DNA of 14,750 nt from JANMEX01 sp041751995 (GCA_041751995.1 JBGSHY010000091.1:1-14750), one strand, 5' to 3'. Shown: positions 7,091 to 14,008, numbered from the stretch's first letter. Notes: a model not told the origin generated them from the letters alone. Program-made: numbers and translations.

Positions 7091-7837
7091 ATGAACGCGG
7101 TGGATTCGGGGCAATCCAACAAAGCATTTTCCAGCAGCATGTTCAATTTGCTGGATCGTGTTGAGTATAGACGGATCTCGACCTCTCTTGATTTCGAAGA
7201 GGTCGAGCGGCTTCGCCGTATTTCATACAACAGCCGCGAATTTATAGATGCGGAACGTTTTGGCACTTTCATCGATGAGTATGACGGAAGTCCGGATTGC
7301 TATGTTATTGGCGTCTACGTCGACGAAAAGCTTACCAGCACCGTGCGTCTGCACCTGGCTTCCGCCCAACACTTGCATGGACCGACCGCGACATACTTTC
7401 CGGAGCGGGCAATAAGCTTGGTGCAAAACGGCTGGCGCTATGTCGATCCTTCCCGATTTGCCGCTGATCACCAGATGCTCTGGCAATACCCGGCGATTCC
7501 ATTCCTGACGCTTCGGGCGGCGGCAATGGCTTCTGTCTATTTTGAAGCCGAGCATTGCATGAGTTTCGTGCGGGCAGACGCGGCCTCGTTTTATCGCCGG
7601 AGTTTTGGTTCCGTTGACATGGAGCCGCCGCAAGCGGTTCGCGGATTCACCGTGCCCATGATGCTGCTCGGCGCACGCATTGCAGACATCCGCGAGCGGC
7701 TGGAAACGCGGCTGCCGTTTTTCAAGTCGCAGCATTGGGAACAGAAGATGATGTTCGCGCCGGAGTCGGAACTGAACTATCCGCCGGTGAATATCCTGCC
7801 ATCCGCCCGCTATGCCAACCCGCAGCTTTTTGTGTGA
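7091..7837 (+). CDS. FeeM-like N-acyl amino acid synthase / GNAT-fold acyltransferase
   Basis: A 248-residue protein resembling the N-acyl amino acid synthase FeeM family, relatives of LuxI-type synthases with an acetyltransferase (GNAT) fold that move a fatty acyl group from acyl carrier protein to an amino group. Supporting stretches are LLDRVEYRRISTSLDFEEVERLRRISY near the N-terminus, GVYVDEKLTSTVRLHL (the central strands, about 74-89), and the later helix and turn LTLRAAAMASVYFEAEH with ADAASFYRRSFG (139-173). The assignment is by overall pattern, so exact substrate and product are not claimed. The ATG at 7091 was chosen; an in-frame TTG at 7052 would add 13 residues of unlikely sequence and overlap the dyad zone. 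It is transcribed alone after a dyad-rich region, with no LuxR-type gene nearby. Expected to be cytosolic. Confidence 0.72.
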   Translation: MNAVDSGQSNKAFSSSMFNLLDRVEYRRISTSLDFEEVERLRRISYNSREFIDAERFGTFIDEYDGSPDCYVIGVYVDEKLTSTVRLHLASAQHLHGPTATYFPERAISLVQNGWRYVDPSRFAADHQMLWQYPAIPFLTLRAAAMASVYFEAEHCMSFVRADAASFYRRSFGSVDMEPPQAVRGFTVPMMLLGARIADIRERLETRLPFFKSQHWEQKMMFAPESELNYPPVNILPSARYANPQLFV

Positions 7838-7945
7838 TGCGAACAGCGGATTAAAGCCGTTCGAATTGGCTTGGTGCGGCGTTTCTGCGATTGCTCTCCG
7901 GCGCGCTTTTGTCTATTGCCAAATCTATCTTTTTTGGAGGGCATC
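7838..7945 (+). other. Intergenic region before the oxidase subunit IV gene
   Basis: Likely carries the promoter for the coxIV-pnt cluster, but I see no strong hexamer pair. It ends in a clear ribosome binding site, TGGAGG (7935-7940), five bases before the ATG at 7946. Confidence 0.4.
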
Positions 7946-8170
7946 ATGGCTGATCATTCACAAAACACCGGACCGCTCGAAGTCGGCGCTGCGATGGATT
8001 ATTCCGAGCACGACAAGACCTACGGCCGGTTTCTCGGACTTGCCAAGTGGGGCACGGTCGCTTGCGTCGGCCTGATGGCGGCGATGGCGTTCGGCTTCTT
8101 TGTCGGCGGGTTCTTTTCAGGTGCGTTGCTGTACGCGCTGATCCTTGGCGCCGCCTACGTCATTCTCTGA
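7946..8170 (+). CDS. aa3-type cytochrome c oxidase subunit IV
   Basis: A 74-residue protein of the bacterial aa3-type cytochrome c oxidase subunit IV family (COX4_pro_2). The family signature is clear: MDYSEHDKTYGRFLGLAKWG (about residues 17-36) followed by one or two membrane segments to the C-terminus. It is an accessory subunit of the terminal oxidase in the inner membrane and has no known catalytic residue. The start is firm because TGGAGG lies five bases before the ATG. A longer in-frame reading from further upstream exists but ignores this site. The pnt genes follow after 66 bp on the same strand, a neighbourhood common in rhizobia. The main oxidase subunits are not nearby. Confidence 0.92.
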   Translation: MADHSQNTGPLEVGAAMDYSEHDKTYGRFLGLAKWGTVACVGLMAAMAFGFFVGGFFSGALLYALILGAAYVIL

Positions 8171-8184
8171 TCTTGTGAACGCAA

Positions 8185-8203
8185 GCGGCGGCCAAGCCGC
8201 CGC
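8185..8203 (+). repeat. GC-rich hairpin between coxIV and pntAA
   Basis: GCGGCGGC (8185-8192) and GCCGCCGC (8196-8203) form a perfect 8-bp stem with a CAA loop. It is not followed by a T-run, so it is not a normal intrinsic terminator. It could act as an mRNA processing or stability element that sets different levels for the small oxidase subunit and the transhydrogenase. Confidence 0.5.
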
Positions 8204-8236
8204 GTTGACCGCAGCTGAAACGCGAGGGTGACCGCA

Positions 8237-9481
8237 TTGGCCCAAACTGTCTTTATTCCCAAGGAAACCGATCCGGTTGAAACGCGCGTCGGCGCCTCTC
8301 CGGATTCGGTCAAGAAACTCGTCGGTCTCGGCTTTGACGTTATCGTGGAAAAAGGCGCTGGGCATGATTCCCGCGTCACCGACGACGCCTTCAAGGCCGC
8401 GGGCGCCAAGATCGGCGCCGCGGCGGACGGCAAGTCCGCCGATGTCGTCCTCAAGGTCCGCCGCCCGTCGGCTTCCGAAATCAAATCCTACAAAAAGGGC
8501 GCTGCGGTCATTGCCGCTATGGACCCTTACGGCCGCAATGACGATGTCAAGGCGATGGCGGATGCAGGGCTTTCCGCCTTCGCCATGGAATTCATGCCGC
8601 GCATCACCCGTGCGCAGGTGATGGACGTTTTGTCATCGCAGGCAAATCTCGCCGGTTATCAGGCCGTCATTGACGCGGCCGCCGAATATGACCGCGCCAT
8701 GCCGATGATGATGACTGCGGCCGGCACTGTTGCCGCAGCCAAGGTGTTCGTCATGGGAGCAGGCGTCGCCGGTCTTCAGGCGATTGCCACTGCACGCCGC
8801 CTCGGTGCGATTGTGACGGCGACGGATGTGCGCCCGGCAGCCAAGGAACAGGTCGCCTCTCTTGGCGCCAAGTTTATTGCGGTCGAGGACGATGAGTTCA
8901 AGGCCGCTGAAACGGCCGGCGGCTACGCCAAGGAAATGTCGGCGGAATACAAGGCCAAGCAGGCTGCGCTGGTTGCCGAGCATATCGCCAAGCAGGACAT
9001 TGTCATCACCACGGCGCTGATCCCCGGTCGTCCGGCCCCGCGTCTGGTCTCCAAGGAAATGGTTGCCGCGATGAAGCCGGGTTCGGTGATCGTTGACCTT
9101 GCCGTCGAGCGCGGCGGCAATGTCGAAGGCGCTGTTGCAGGCAAGGTTGCGATGGTCGGCGACGTGAAGATCATCGGACATTTGAACGTGCCGGGCCGCA
9201 TCGCCGCTTCGTCCTCGCTCCTCTACGCCAAGAACCTGGTGTCGTTCCTCGAGACCATGGTTTCGAAAGAGACCAAGCTGTTTTCGATCAATACGGAAGA
9301 CGAACTGGTCAAGGCAACGCTGCTGACACATGGTGGCGCTGTTGTGCATCCGGCGTTTGCCTCGGCCGCTGGCGCAGTCGCAGCTCCGGTCAAGGAAGCA
9401 AAGGCGCAAGCGCCGAAAGCGGCCGCTAAAAAGCCCGCACCGGCAAAGAAACCCGCATCCAAAGCCAAGGGAGCTGAATGA
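8237..9481 (+). CDS. pntAA: Proton-translocating NAD(P) transhydrogenase subunit alpha 1 (PntAA)
   Basis: NAD(H)-binding domain I of proton-translocating transhydrogenase, peripheral on the cytoplasmic face, which passes hydride between NAD(H) and the NADP(H) bound by PntB. With the TTG start used here it has 414 residues. FIPKETDPVETRVGASPDSV opens the protein. The Rossmann motif GAGVAGLQ (174-181), followed by an acidic residue at D197 in TATDVRP, binds NAD. Residues about 377-414 form a low-complexity Ala/Lys/Pro tail that replaces the membrane part found in fused PntA proteins. The TTG at 8237 has GAGGG eight bases upstream; an in-frame GTG at 8228 overlaps that site and is less likely. 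The next gene begins at the stop codon, so pntAA, pntAB and pntB form an operon. Confidence 0.95.
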   Translation: MAQTVFIPKETDPVETRVGASPDSVKKLVGLGFDVIVEKGAGHDSRVTDDAFKAAGAKIGAAADGKSADVVLKVRRPSASEIKSYKKGAAVIAAMDPYGRNDDVKAMADAGLSAFAMEFMPRITRAQVMDVLSSQANLAGYQAVIDAAAEYDRAMPMMMTAAGTVAAAKVFVMGAGVAGLQAIATARRLGAIVTATDVRPAAKEQVASLGAKFIAVEDDEFKAAETAGGYAKEMSAEYKAKQAALVAEHIAKQDIVITTALIPGRPAPRLVSKEMVAAMKPGSVIVDLAVERGGNVEGAVAGKVAMVGDVKIIGHLNVPGRIAASSSLLYAKNLVSFLETMVSKETKLFSINTEDELVKATLLTHGGAVVHPAFASAAGAVAAPVKEAKAQAPKAAAKKPAPAKKPASKAKGAE

Positions 9482-9891
9482 TGGCCAACCCAGCACTCGA
9501 CAAGGCCCTCGACGGGCTGACACAAGCGGTGGACACGGTCCGCCAGGCGGCGGACACGATGCCTGATGCCGCCGGCATGATCGCCCATGGTGCGACCGGC
9601 GGCATGGTGGATCCGTTCGTGTTCCGCCTTGCAATCTTCGTTCTGGCGATTTTCGTCGGCTATTATGTCGTCTGGTCGGTGACGCCGGCGCTGCATACGC
9701 CGCTGATGGCGGTCACCAACGCCATTTCCTCGGTCATCGTGGTTGGCGCGCTGTTGTCGGTCGGCATGTCGCTCTCCGGCACGGCGACTGTATTCGGGTT
9801 CATCGCGCTGGTACTGGCGTCGGTCAACATTTTCGGCGGCTTCCTTGTCACCCAGCGCATGCTGGCGATGTACAAGAAAAAAGACAAATAA
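9481..9891 (+). CDS. pntAB: Proton-translocating NAD(P) transhydrogenase subunit alpha 2 (PntAB)
   Basis: Membrane subunit that forms part of the proton channel of transhydrogenase together with PntB. It has 136 residues: an amphipathic N-terminus of about 40 residues, then three membrane segments (about 46-66, 82-99 and 102-124) and a basic C-terminal end. VTPALHTPLMAVTNAISSVI (67-86) is the conserved core of the family. AAGGGAG lies seven bases before the ATG at 9481; an ATG one codon earlier (9478) is also possible. The start shares one base with the pntAA stop. A separate PntAB is the three-subunit form known from Rhodospirillum and many other alphaproteobacteria, in contrast to the fused PntA of E. 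coli. Confidence 0.95.
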   Translation: MANPALDKALDGLTQAVDTVRQAADTMPDAAGMIAHGATGGMVDPFVFRLAIFVLAIFVGYYVVWSVTPALHTPLMAVTNAISSVIVVGALLSVGMSLSGTATVFGFIALVLASVNIFGGFLVTQRMLAMYKKKDK

Positions 9892-9903
9892 GGTCAGGTT
9901 CCA

Positions 9904-11307
9904 ATGTCAGCCAGCTTTGCAGCCTTCCTCTATCTGGTCTCCGGCGTCCTGTTCATACTGGCGCTGCGCGGTCTGTCGCATCCGACAACCAGCCGTCAGG
10001 GCAACAATTACGGCATGATCGGCATGGGTATCGCCATCGTGACCACGCTGCTGCTCACCGGTCTTTCGGTGTCGGGCATGGCGCTGACCGTGCTTGGCCT
10101 TGGCCTTGGCGGCGGCGCTGGCGCTTATATCGCCCGCAAGATCCCGATGACGGCCATGCCGCAGCTTGTCGCCGCGTTCCATTCGCTGGTCGGTCTGGCC
10201 GCCGTCATGGTGGCGGCTGCCGCGCTGTATGCGCCGGAAAGCTTCGGCATCGGCGAAGTCGGCTCGATCCACGGACAGGCGCTTGTCGAAATGTCGCTGG
10301 GCGTCGCCATTGGCGCGGTGACATTTACCGGCTCGATCATCGCCTTCCTGAAACTTGACGGGCGCATGTCCGGCAAGCCGATCATGCTGCCGATGCGCCA
10401 TTTCGTGAATGCCGGTCTTGGCATTGCGCTGGTGGTTCTGGTCGGCCTTCTGGTTATGACCGAAAGCCACTTCGTCTTCTGGCTGATCGTTGCGGTTTCG
10501 CTGGCGCTTGGCGTGTTGATGATCATCCCGATCGGCGGCGCGGACATGCCTGTGGTCGTTTCGATGCTCAATTCCTATTCGGGTTGGGCGGCGGCGGGCA
10601 TTGGCTTTACGCTCGGCAATCTGGCGCTGATCATCACCGGCGCGCTGGTCGGCTCATCTGGTGCGATCCTGTCCTACATCATGTGCAAGGGCATGAACCG
10701 CTCGTTCATCTCGGTCATTCTCGGCGGCTTCGGCGGTGATGCTGTAGCCGCTGGCGGCGGCGAGGACAATTCGAACAAGCCGGTCAAGCAGGGATCGGCC
10801 GACGACGCCGCCTTCCTGATGAAAAACGCCTCGAAGGTCATCATCGTGCCGGGCTATGGCATGGCCGTGTCACAGGCGCAGCATGCGCTGCGCGAAATGT
10901 GCGACAAGCTGAAGGCCAATGGCGTTGAAGTGAAATATGCCATTCATCCGGTCGCGGGCCGCATGCCGGGGCACATGAACGTGCTCCTGGCGGAAGCCAA
11001 CGTGCCCTATGATGAAGTGTTCGAGCTTGAAGACATCAACTCCGAGTTCGCCAGCGCAGACGTGGCGTTTGTGATCGGCGCCAATGACGTGACCAACCCG
11101 TCGGCGCGCGACGACAAGACTTCGCCGATCTATGGCATGCCGATTCTCGACGTGGACAAGGCTGGCACCTGCCTGTTCCTCAAGCGCTCGCTGGCATCGG
11201 GCTATGCAGGCATCGACAACTCGCTGTTCTACAAGGACAGCACGATGATGCTGCTCGGCGATGCCAAGAAAATGACGGACGATATCGTCAAGGCGCTCGA
11301 TCACTGA
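9904..11307 (+). CDS. pntB: Proton-translocating NAD(P) transhydrogenase subunit beta (PntB)
   Basis: A 467-residue subunit with a membrane domain (about residues 1-265, some eight or nine helices) and a cytosolic NADP(H)-binding domain III (about 290-467). In the membrane part, AFHSLVGLAA carries His93, which fits the conserved proton-path histidine (His91 in E. coli), and MLNSYSGWAAA carries Asn222. Domain III shows VPGYGMAVSQAQHALREM (315-332), AGRMPGHMNVLLAEANVPYD (351-370), and GANDVTNPSA (392-401), all typical NADP-binding or interface segments. No key residue is missing. It starts 12 bases after pntAB with CAGG before the ATG, and a strong terminator follows. The complex uses the proton gradient to make NADPH from NADP and NADH. 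Confidence 0.96.
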   Translation: MSASFAAFLYLVSGVLFILALRGLSHPTTSRQGNNYGMIGMGIAIVTTLLLTGLSVSGMALTVLGLGLGGGAGAYIARKIPMTAMPQLVAAFHSLVGLAAVMVAAAALYAPESFGIGEVGSIHGQALVEMSLGVAIGAVTFTGSIIAFLKLDGRMSGKPIMLPMRHFVNAGLGIALVVLVGLLVMTESHFVFWLIVAVSLALGVLMIIPIGGADMPVVVSMLNSYSGWAAAGIGFTLGNLALIITGALVGSSGAILSYIMCKGMNRSFISVILGGFGGDAVAAGGGEDNSNKPVKQGSADDAAFLMKNASKVIIVPGYGMAVSQAQHALREMCDKLKANGVEVKYAIHPVAGRMPGHMNVLLAEANVPYDEVFELEDINSEFASADVAFVIGANDVTNPSARDDKTSPIYGMPILDVDKAGTCLFLKRSLASGYAGIDNSLFYKDSTMMLLGDAKKMTDDIVKALDH

Positions 11308-11329
11308 GTGAACTTGAACGCACAGTTTG

Positions 11330-11356
11330 AAAACCCGCCCTCGTGGCGGGTTTTTT
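11330..11356. terminator. Shared bidirectional intrinsic terminator
   Basis: AAAACCCGCC (11330-11339), loop CTCGT, GGCGGGTTTT (11345-11354), with six T (11351-11356) on the plus strand. It ends the pnt operon. On the minus strand the stem is followed by a TTTT run too, and the stop codon of the convergent oxidoreductase gene lies inside the T-run (11355-11357), so both operons probably use it. Confidence 0.9.
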
Positions 11357-11951
11357 AAGGATTGGTGAGCGTTGCCAATATTTTGGCTTCGAACGCCTTG
11401 ATACGTCCTGGGTCCGGATTTTCTGCGGCATAGAGCGACAGAATCGTGAACTTCGCCTGCGGTGCGCACAGGCCTAAAATCGCGGTCTTGAGAATGCGGC
11501 GGACCGGGCGGCGCATGACGAGCCAGTCGATCCATGCGGGCGAGCCGAGCGTGGTGATGACCAGAACCCTTTTGAGGTTGGTCAGGCGTGGCTTGATCGG
11601 GCCGAAATCGCTGGCATGTTCGAAGGCGATGCCGGGGGCGAACACCCGGTCGATCCAGCCCTTGAGGATAGCCGGCATGCCGAACCACCAGGTCGGGAAG
11701 ACGAGCACAAGCGTTTCGGCTTCGGTGAGAAGACTGGCATGTTCGACTACGCCGGAATGGTCTTGCTGTTCACCGTAGTAGGCAGCGCGCTCGGCTGGGG
11801 TCAGGGCTGGCGCAAACCCTGCGGCATAAAGATCAAGCAGGGCAATGTCCGCGCCGCGTGATTCCAGCGCTCTGGCTGCGTCTTCGGCAAACAGGCGGCT
11901 GAGGCTTTGCGCGCCGGGGTGGGCAAGGACAATCAGCGCTTTGCCAGCCAT
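11355..11951 (-). CDS. Flavodoxin-fold NAD(P)H:quinone oxidoreductase family protein
   Basis: A 198-residue protein of the NQO1/MdaB/KefF-like flavodoxin-fold family, two-electron flavin reductases that act on quinones and related compounds with NAD(P)H. The opening strand and phosphate loop KALIVLAHPGAQSLSR (residues 4-19) and the flavin-contacting segment VFPTWWFGMPAILKGWIDRV (84-103) are diagnostic. The C-terminal segment with IDWLVMRRPVRRILKTAILGLC fits the family helix. Expected to be cytosolic and to bind FMN or FAD. It begins 21 bases after the TPR lipoprotein stop, with AGGGG upstream of the ATG, so it is the second gene of a minus-strand operon. The substrate cannot be assigned; nearby genes do not indicate a potassium-efflux partner. 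Confidence 0.88.
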   Translation of the reverse strand: MAGKALIVLAHPGAQSLSRLFAEDAARALESRGADIALLDLYAAGFAPALTPAERAAYYGEQQDHSGVVEHASLLTEAETLVLVFPTWWFGMPAILKGWIDRVFAPGIAFEHASDFGPIKPRLTNLKRVLVITTLGSPAWIDWLVMRRPVRRILKTAILGLCAPQAKFTILSLYAAENPDPGRIKAFEAKILATLTNP

Positions 11952-11972
11952 CGTCCGCCCCTGAATCCGGTC

Positions 11973-12830
11973 TTATTGCACGGGAGCCGCTTGAGCCGTC
12001 TCGTTCTTCCTGCCGCGCACGCGCGCGACGCCTGCTTGCGCCGGCTCATAGTTCGGATCGAGAATGACCGCGCGCTGGTAGGACTTCAGCGCCTTGGCGA
12101 ATTCGCCGCGCTGTTCATAGACCAGCGCCTGGTTGGCCCAGCTTTCGGCAAGCCTGTCGTTCAGCTTCAGCGCCTGATTGAAATCGGCGAAAGCGTTGTC
12201 GACAGCGCCCGTCGCCAGATAGGAAATGCCACGGCCGTTGTAGGGCTCTGGCGCTTCCGGGTCGAGCGAGATGGCGGTCGAGAAATCGGAAATGGCGTAG
12301 TCATGCTGTTTGCGTGACTGGTAGATCAGGCCGCGGTTGTGATAGGCGCGCGGATCGGTCGTATCGAGCTTGATCGCCTGCTCGAAATCCTTGAACGCTT
12401 CGTTGGTGCGGCCGGCCTTGCGGTAGAGATTGCCGCGGCCGATGTAGGCGGTGTCATACTGCGGATTGAGCTGGATGGCGCGGTTGTAGTCGCTCGCGGC
12501 GTTGCCGAGATCGCCCATGAAACGGTAGACCAGCGCGCGGTTGGCATAGGCCTGATGGAAATCAGGCTTCAGATTGAGCGCGGTGTTGAAATCCGACAGG
12601 GCTTCGCGGTAGCGGCCGGCGCGGCCCAAGGCGGCGCCGCGGATGTTGTAGGCATCGGGATCCGACGGGTTCTGCGATATCACCTCAGAAAGCGAGGCGA
12701 TGTTTTCGGTTGAGCCCTGGGCGCGGTCAAGCGAGGTGGCGATTTCTCCGCCGGGATTGCTGACGCAGCCTGCAAGGCCAATCAGGGAAGCCACGAGCGT
12801 GTGCCGGAGAAAAGTCATTGGATGCTGCAT
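11973..12830 (-). CDS. TPR-repeat lipoprotein (NlpI-like layout)
   Basis: A 285-residue lipoprotein made almost wholly of tetratricopeptide repeats. The signal peptide ends at a proper lipobox, LAGC (Cys22). From about residue 57 to 260 there are six consecutive 34-residue repeats with the usual pattern (for example AYNIRGAALGRAGRYREALS and AYANRALVYRFMGDLGNAAS); a Lys/Arg- and Ala-rich tail follows. Such proteins act as envelope scaffolds for other proteins; no enzymatic site is expected. The ATG at 12830 is preferred because AAGGA lies eight bases upstream and the signal peptide follows at once; an ATG four codons later is also possible, and the longer open frame upstream runs into the rpsU terminator. 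The quinone reductase gene follows within 21 bases. The role of this particular protein is unknown. Confidence 0.88.
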   Translation of the reverse strand: MQHPMTFLRHTLVASLIGLAGCVSNPGGEIATSLDRAQGSTENIASLSEVISQNPSDPDAYNIRGAALGRAGRYREALSDFNTALNLKPDFHQAYANRALVYRFMGDLGNAASDYNRAIQLNPQYDTAYIGRGNLYRKAGRTNEAFKDFEQAIKLDTTDPRAYHNRGLIYQSRKQHDYAISDFSTAISLDPEAPEPYNGRGISYLATGAVDNAFADFNQALKLNDRLAESWANQALVYEQRGEFAKALKSYQRAVILDPNYEPAQAGVARVRGRKNETAQAAPVQ

Positions 12831-12860
12831 GCCGCCCGTCCTTAAGCCAATTGCCTGCGA

Positions 12861-12889
12861 ATTATTGACCCACATTTCCGTCCTGCCAG
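12861..12889 (-). promoter_or_regulatory. Sigma-70-like promoter for the TPR-oxidoreductase operon
   Basis: On the minus strand: CTGGCA (-35, 12884-12889), 17-base spacer, AATAAT (-10, 12861-12866). Transcription would start near 12853, leaving about 23 bases before the ATG at 12830, which includes its AAGGA ribosome binding site. It lies just after the rpsU terminator. Confidence 0.45.
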
Positions 12890-12901
12890 TGCGAATCGGC
12901 A

Positions 12902-12938
12902 AAACAAAAAGGTGGTGGTGACAAAGCCACCCCACCTT
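12902..12938 (-). terminator. Intrinsic terminator of rpsU
   Basis: Read on the minus strand, AAGGTGG (12932-12938) pairs with CCACCTT (12909-12915), with further partial pairing inside, followed by a T-rich tract TTTTTGTTTT. It lies 34 bases after the rpsU stop codon and separates it from the TPR operon. Confidence 0.8.
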
Positions 12939-12972
12939 CGATAACCGTTCAAGAAGTCTAAAAAACGGCAGA

Positions 12973-13212
12973 TCAGCGCGCGGCTGGGGCTGCAACAGCC
13001 TTGACGCTGATGAGACCTTCGCGCTGGGCGCGCTTGCGCGCCAGCTTGCGGGCGCGGCGGACAGCCTCGGCCTTTTCGCGGGCGCGCTTTTCGGACGGCT
13101 TCTCGTAGTGGCCGCGCATCTTCATTTCACGGAAGACGCCTTCACGCTGCAGTTTCTTTTTCAGAGCGCGGAGAGCCTGATCAACATTGTTGTCACGAAC
13201 GAGTACCTGCAC
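12973..13212 (-). CDS. rpsU: 30S ribosomal protein bS21
   Basis: Small-subunit ribosomal protein bS21, which sits near the anti-Shine-Dalgarno end of 16S rRNA and aids initiation. The 79-residue reading starts QVLVRDNNVDQALRALKKKL after the initiator and is rich in Lys and Arg (EKRAREKAEAVRRARKLARK), as expected for the rhizobial form, with a short Ala-rich C-terminal extension. The start is a GTG at 13212, giving the usual MQVLVRDNN opening; an in-frame GTG at 13221 would add MSL, and AAAGG is either 11 or 2 bases upstream respectively, so the start is not fully settled. It is transcribed alone with its own terminator and a structured region upstream. Confidence 0.93.
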   Translation of the reverse strand: MQVLVRDNNVDQALRALKKKLQREGVFREMKMRGHYEKPSEKRAREKAEAVRRARKLARKRAQREGLISVKAVAAPAAR

Positions 13213-13239
13213 GAGCGACACAGCCTTTCAAATAGAATT

Positions 13240-13291
13240 GTTTACTTATGTTTACGGGAATAACCTTCCCGTCGCGGCGGTCTCCCGTCGC
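13240..13291 (-). promoter_or_regulatory. Structured leader region of rpsU
   Basis: ACGGGAA (13254-13260) and TTCCCGT (13266-13272) form a perfect 7-bp stem with a five-base loop, about 40 bases before the rpsU start. Next to it TCCCGTCGC occurs twice (13267-13275 and 13283-13291, 16 bp apart), and GTTTAC occurs twice 10 bp apart (13240, 13250). I see no clear promoter; the hairpin may belong to the mRNA leader. Confidence 0.4.
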
Positions 13292-13362
13292 AAGCTGGCG
13301 GCTCACTAGCAGAATCATATCGGCGTGTCCACTCCAAGCAGCCACAAATTGACTCTGTCCGT

Positions 13363-13677
13363 TCACGCCGCCCGCACACCAAGACTGACGCCCGTGGACT
13401 TTTGCAGCTGGTTGATGACCGCAAACAGATTTTGCGCCGTCGGATTGCCATTCGGCCCGAACATGCGCATCACGCTCTTAACCGGCTTGCCGATTTTGGC
13501 AGCCAGCTCCTCAAAGCCGATGGTGGCGTTGATATAGTCGCGCAACACATTGCGGCCCGTCGCCACGTCATCAGAAAGCAGCAGTTCGACGGCTTCCGAA
13601 AGCAGGGCGGCGCGGAATGTTGCGTCATGGGTTGCGCGGGCTTTCATGGTGTCTTTGAAATCGCGGGTGAGGGGCAT
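13363..13677 (-). CDS. HigA-like antitoxin / HTH DNA-binding protein of a type II TA module
   Basis: A 104-residue helix-turn-helix protein of the putative addiction-module antidote family that pairs with RelE/ParE-type toxins. The C-terminal half carries the typical segment GFEELAAKIGKPVKSVMRMF followed by GPNGNPTAQNLFAVINQLQK (about 54-93), where the first part is the DNA-binding helix pair. The N-terminal part (DFKDTMKARATHDATFRAAL) likely contacts the toxin. The gene begins one base after the toxin stop (TGA-A-ATG) with AAGGA upstream, so the two are co-transcribed in the toxin-first order, as in higBA. It should neutralise the toxin and repress the operon through the palindrome at 14010-14029. 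Confidence 0.87.
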   Translation of the reverse strand: MPLTRDFKDTMKARATHDATFRAALLSEAVELLLSDDVATGRNVLRDYINATIGFEELAAKIGKPVKSVMRMFGPNGNPTAQNLFAVINQLQKSTGVSLGVRAA

Positions 13678-13678
13678 T

Positions 13679-14002
13679 TCAGTTGTCCTTCTTTCTCTTT
13701 TTATAGTCCTGCCAGCGCATTGATGCGTCGGCTATGTCACGCTGCTGGCGCTGTTTGGTGCCTCCGGCCAGAAGTATGACCAACATGTCGCCTTCGCGTC
13801 CAAAGTAAATGCGATATCCCGGTCCCCAGTCGACCCGGCATTCCTGCACGCCCAGTCCTACTGATTTCGCATTTGAAAAGTTTCCCATTTCCATGCGGAT
13901 CAGGGCAGTATTGATTTTTGCCGCGGCTTGCGGATCGAGCCTGTCAAACCATGCTGCGAATGGACTGGTACCATCTGGCGAAAGATATTCGATAATCCGC
14001 AT
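13679..14002 (-). CDS. RelE/ParE-superfamily (HigB/Gp49-like) toxin of a type II TA module
   Basis: A 107-residue protein of the RelE/ParE superfamily, Gp49-like branch, predicted to be a ribosome-dependent mRNA interferase. Family features are SPFAAWFDRLDPQAAAKINTALIRME (13-38), the strand VQECRVDWGPGYRIYFGREG (52-71), MLVILLAGGTKQRQQRDIA (73-91), and the C-terminal WQDYKKRKK. Full length, with no frameshift, so it is probably functional. The ATG at 14002 has no ribosome binding site; a 20-bp palindrome and promoter-like hexamers lie directly upstream and point to a leaderless mRNA. No integrase, transposase or attachment site is seen around it, although such modules often move between genomes. 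Confidence 0.88.
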   Translation of the reverse strand: MRIIEYLSPDGTSPFAAWFDRLDPQAAAKINTALIRMEMGNFSNAKSVGLGVQECRVDWGPGYRIYFGREGDMLVILLAGGTKQRQQRDIADASMRWQDYKKRKKDN

Positions 14003-14008
14003 TTTTAT

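Noticed and set aside
8633..9634. A 333-codon minus-strand frame opposite pntAA
   Set aside because: Arg/Cys/His-rich low-quality translation caused by antisense reading of a GC-biased gene; pntAA is certain on the other strand.
10870..11688. A 272-codon minus-strand frame spanning the end of pntB and the oxidoreductase gene
   Set aside because: It crosses the shared terminator and overlaps two well-supported genes in other frames.
12831..12995. A longer N-terminus for the TPR lipoprotein starting at 12995
   Set aside because: It would put the signal peptide 55 residues inside the protein and run through the rpsU terminator; the ATG at 12830 has a ribosome binding site.
13222..13362. Mobile-element boundary next to the TA module
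   Set aside because: I found no terminal inverted repeats, target-site duplication, integrase or tRNA target; only short repeats that fit the rpsU leader.
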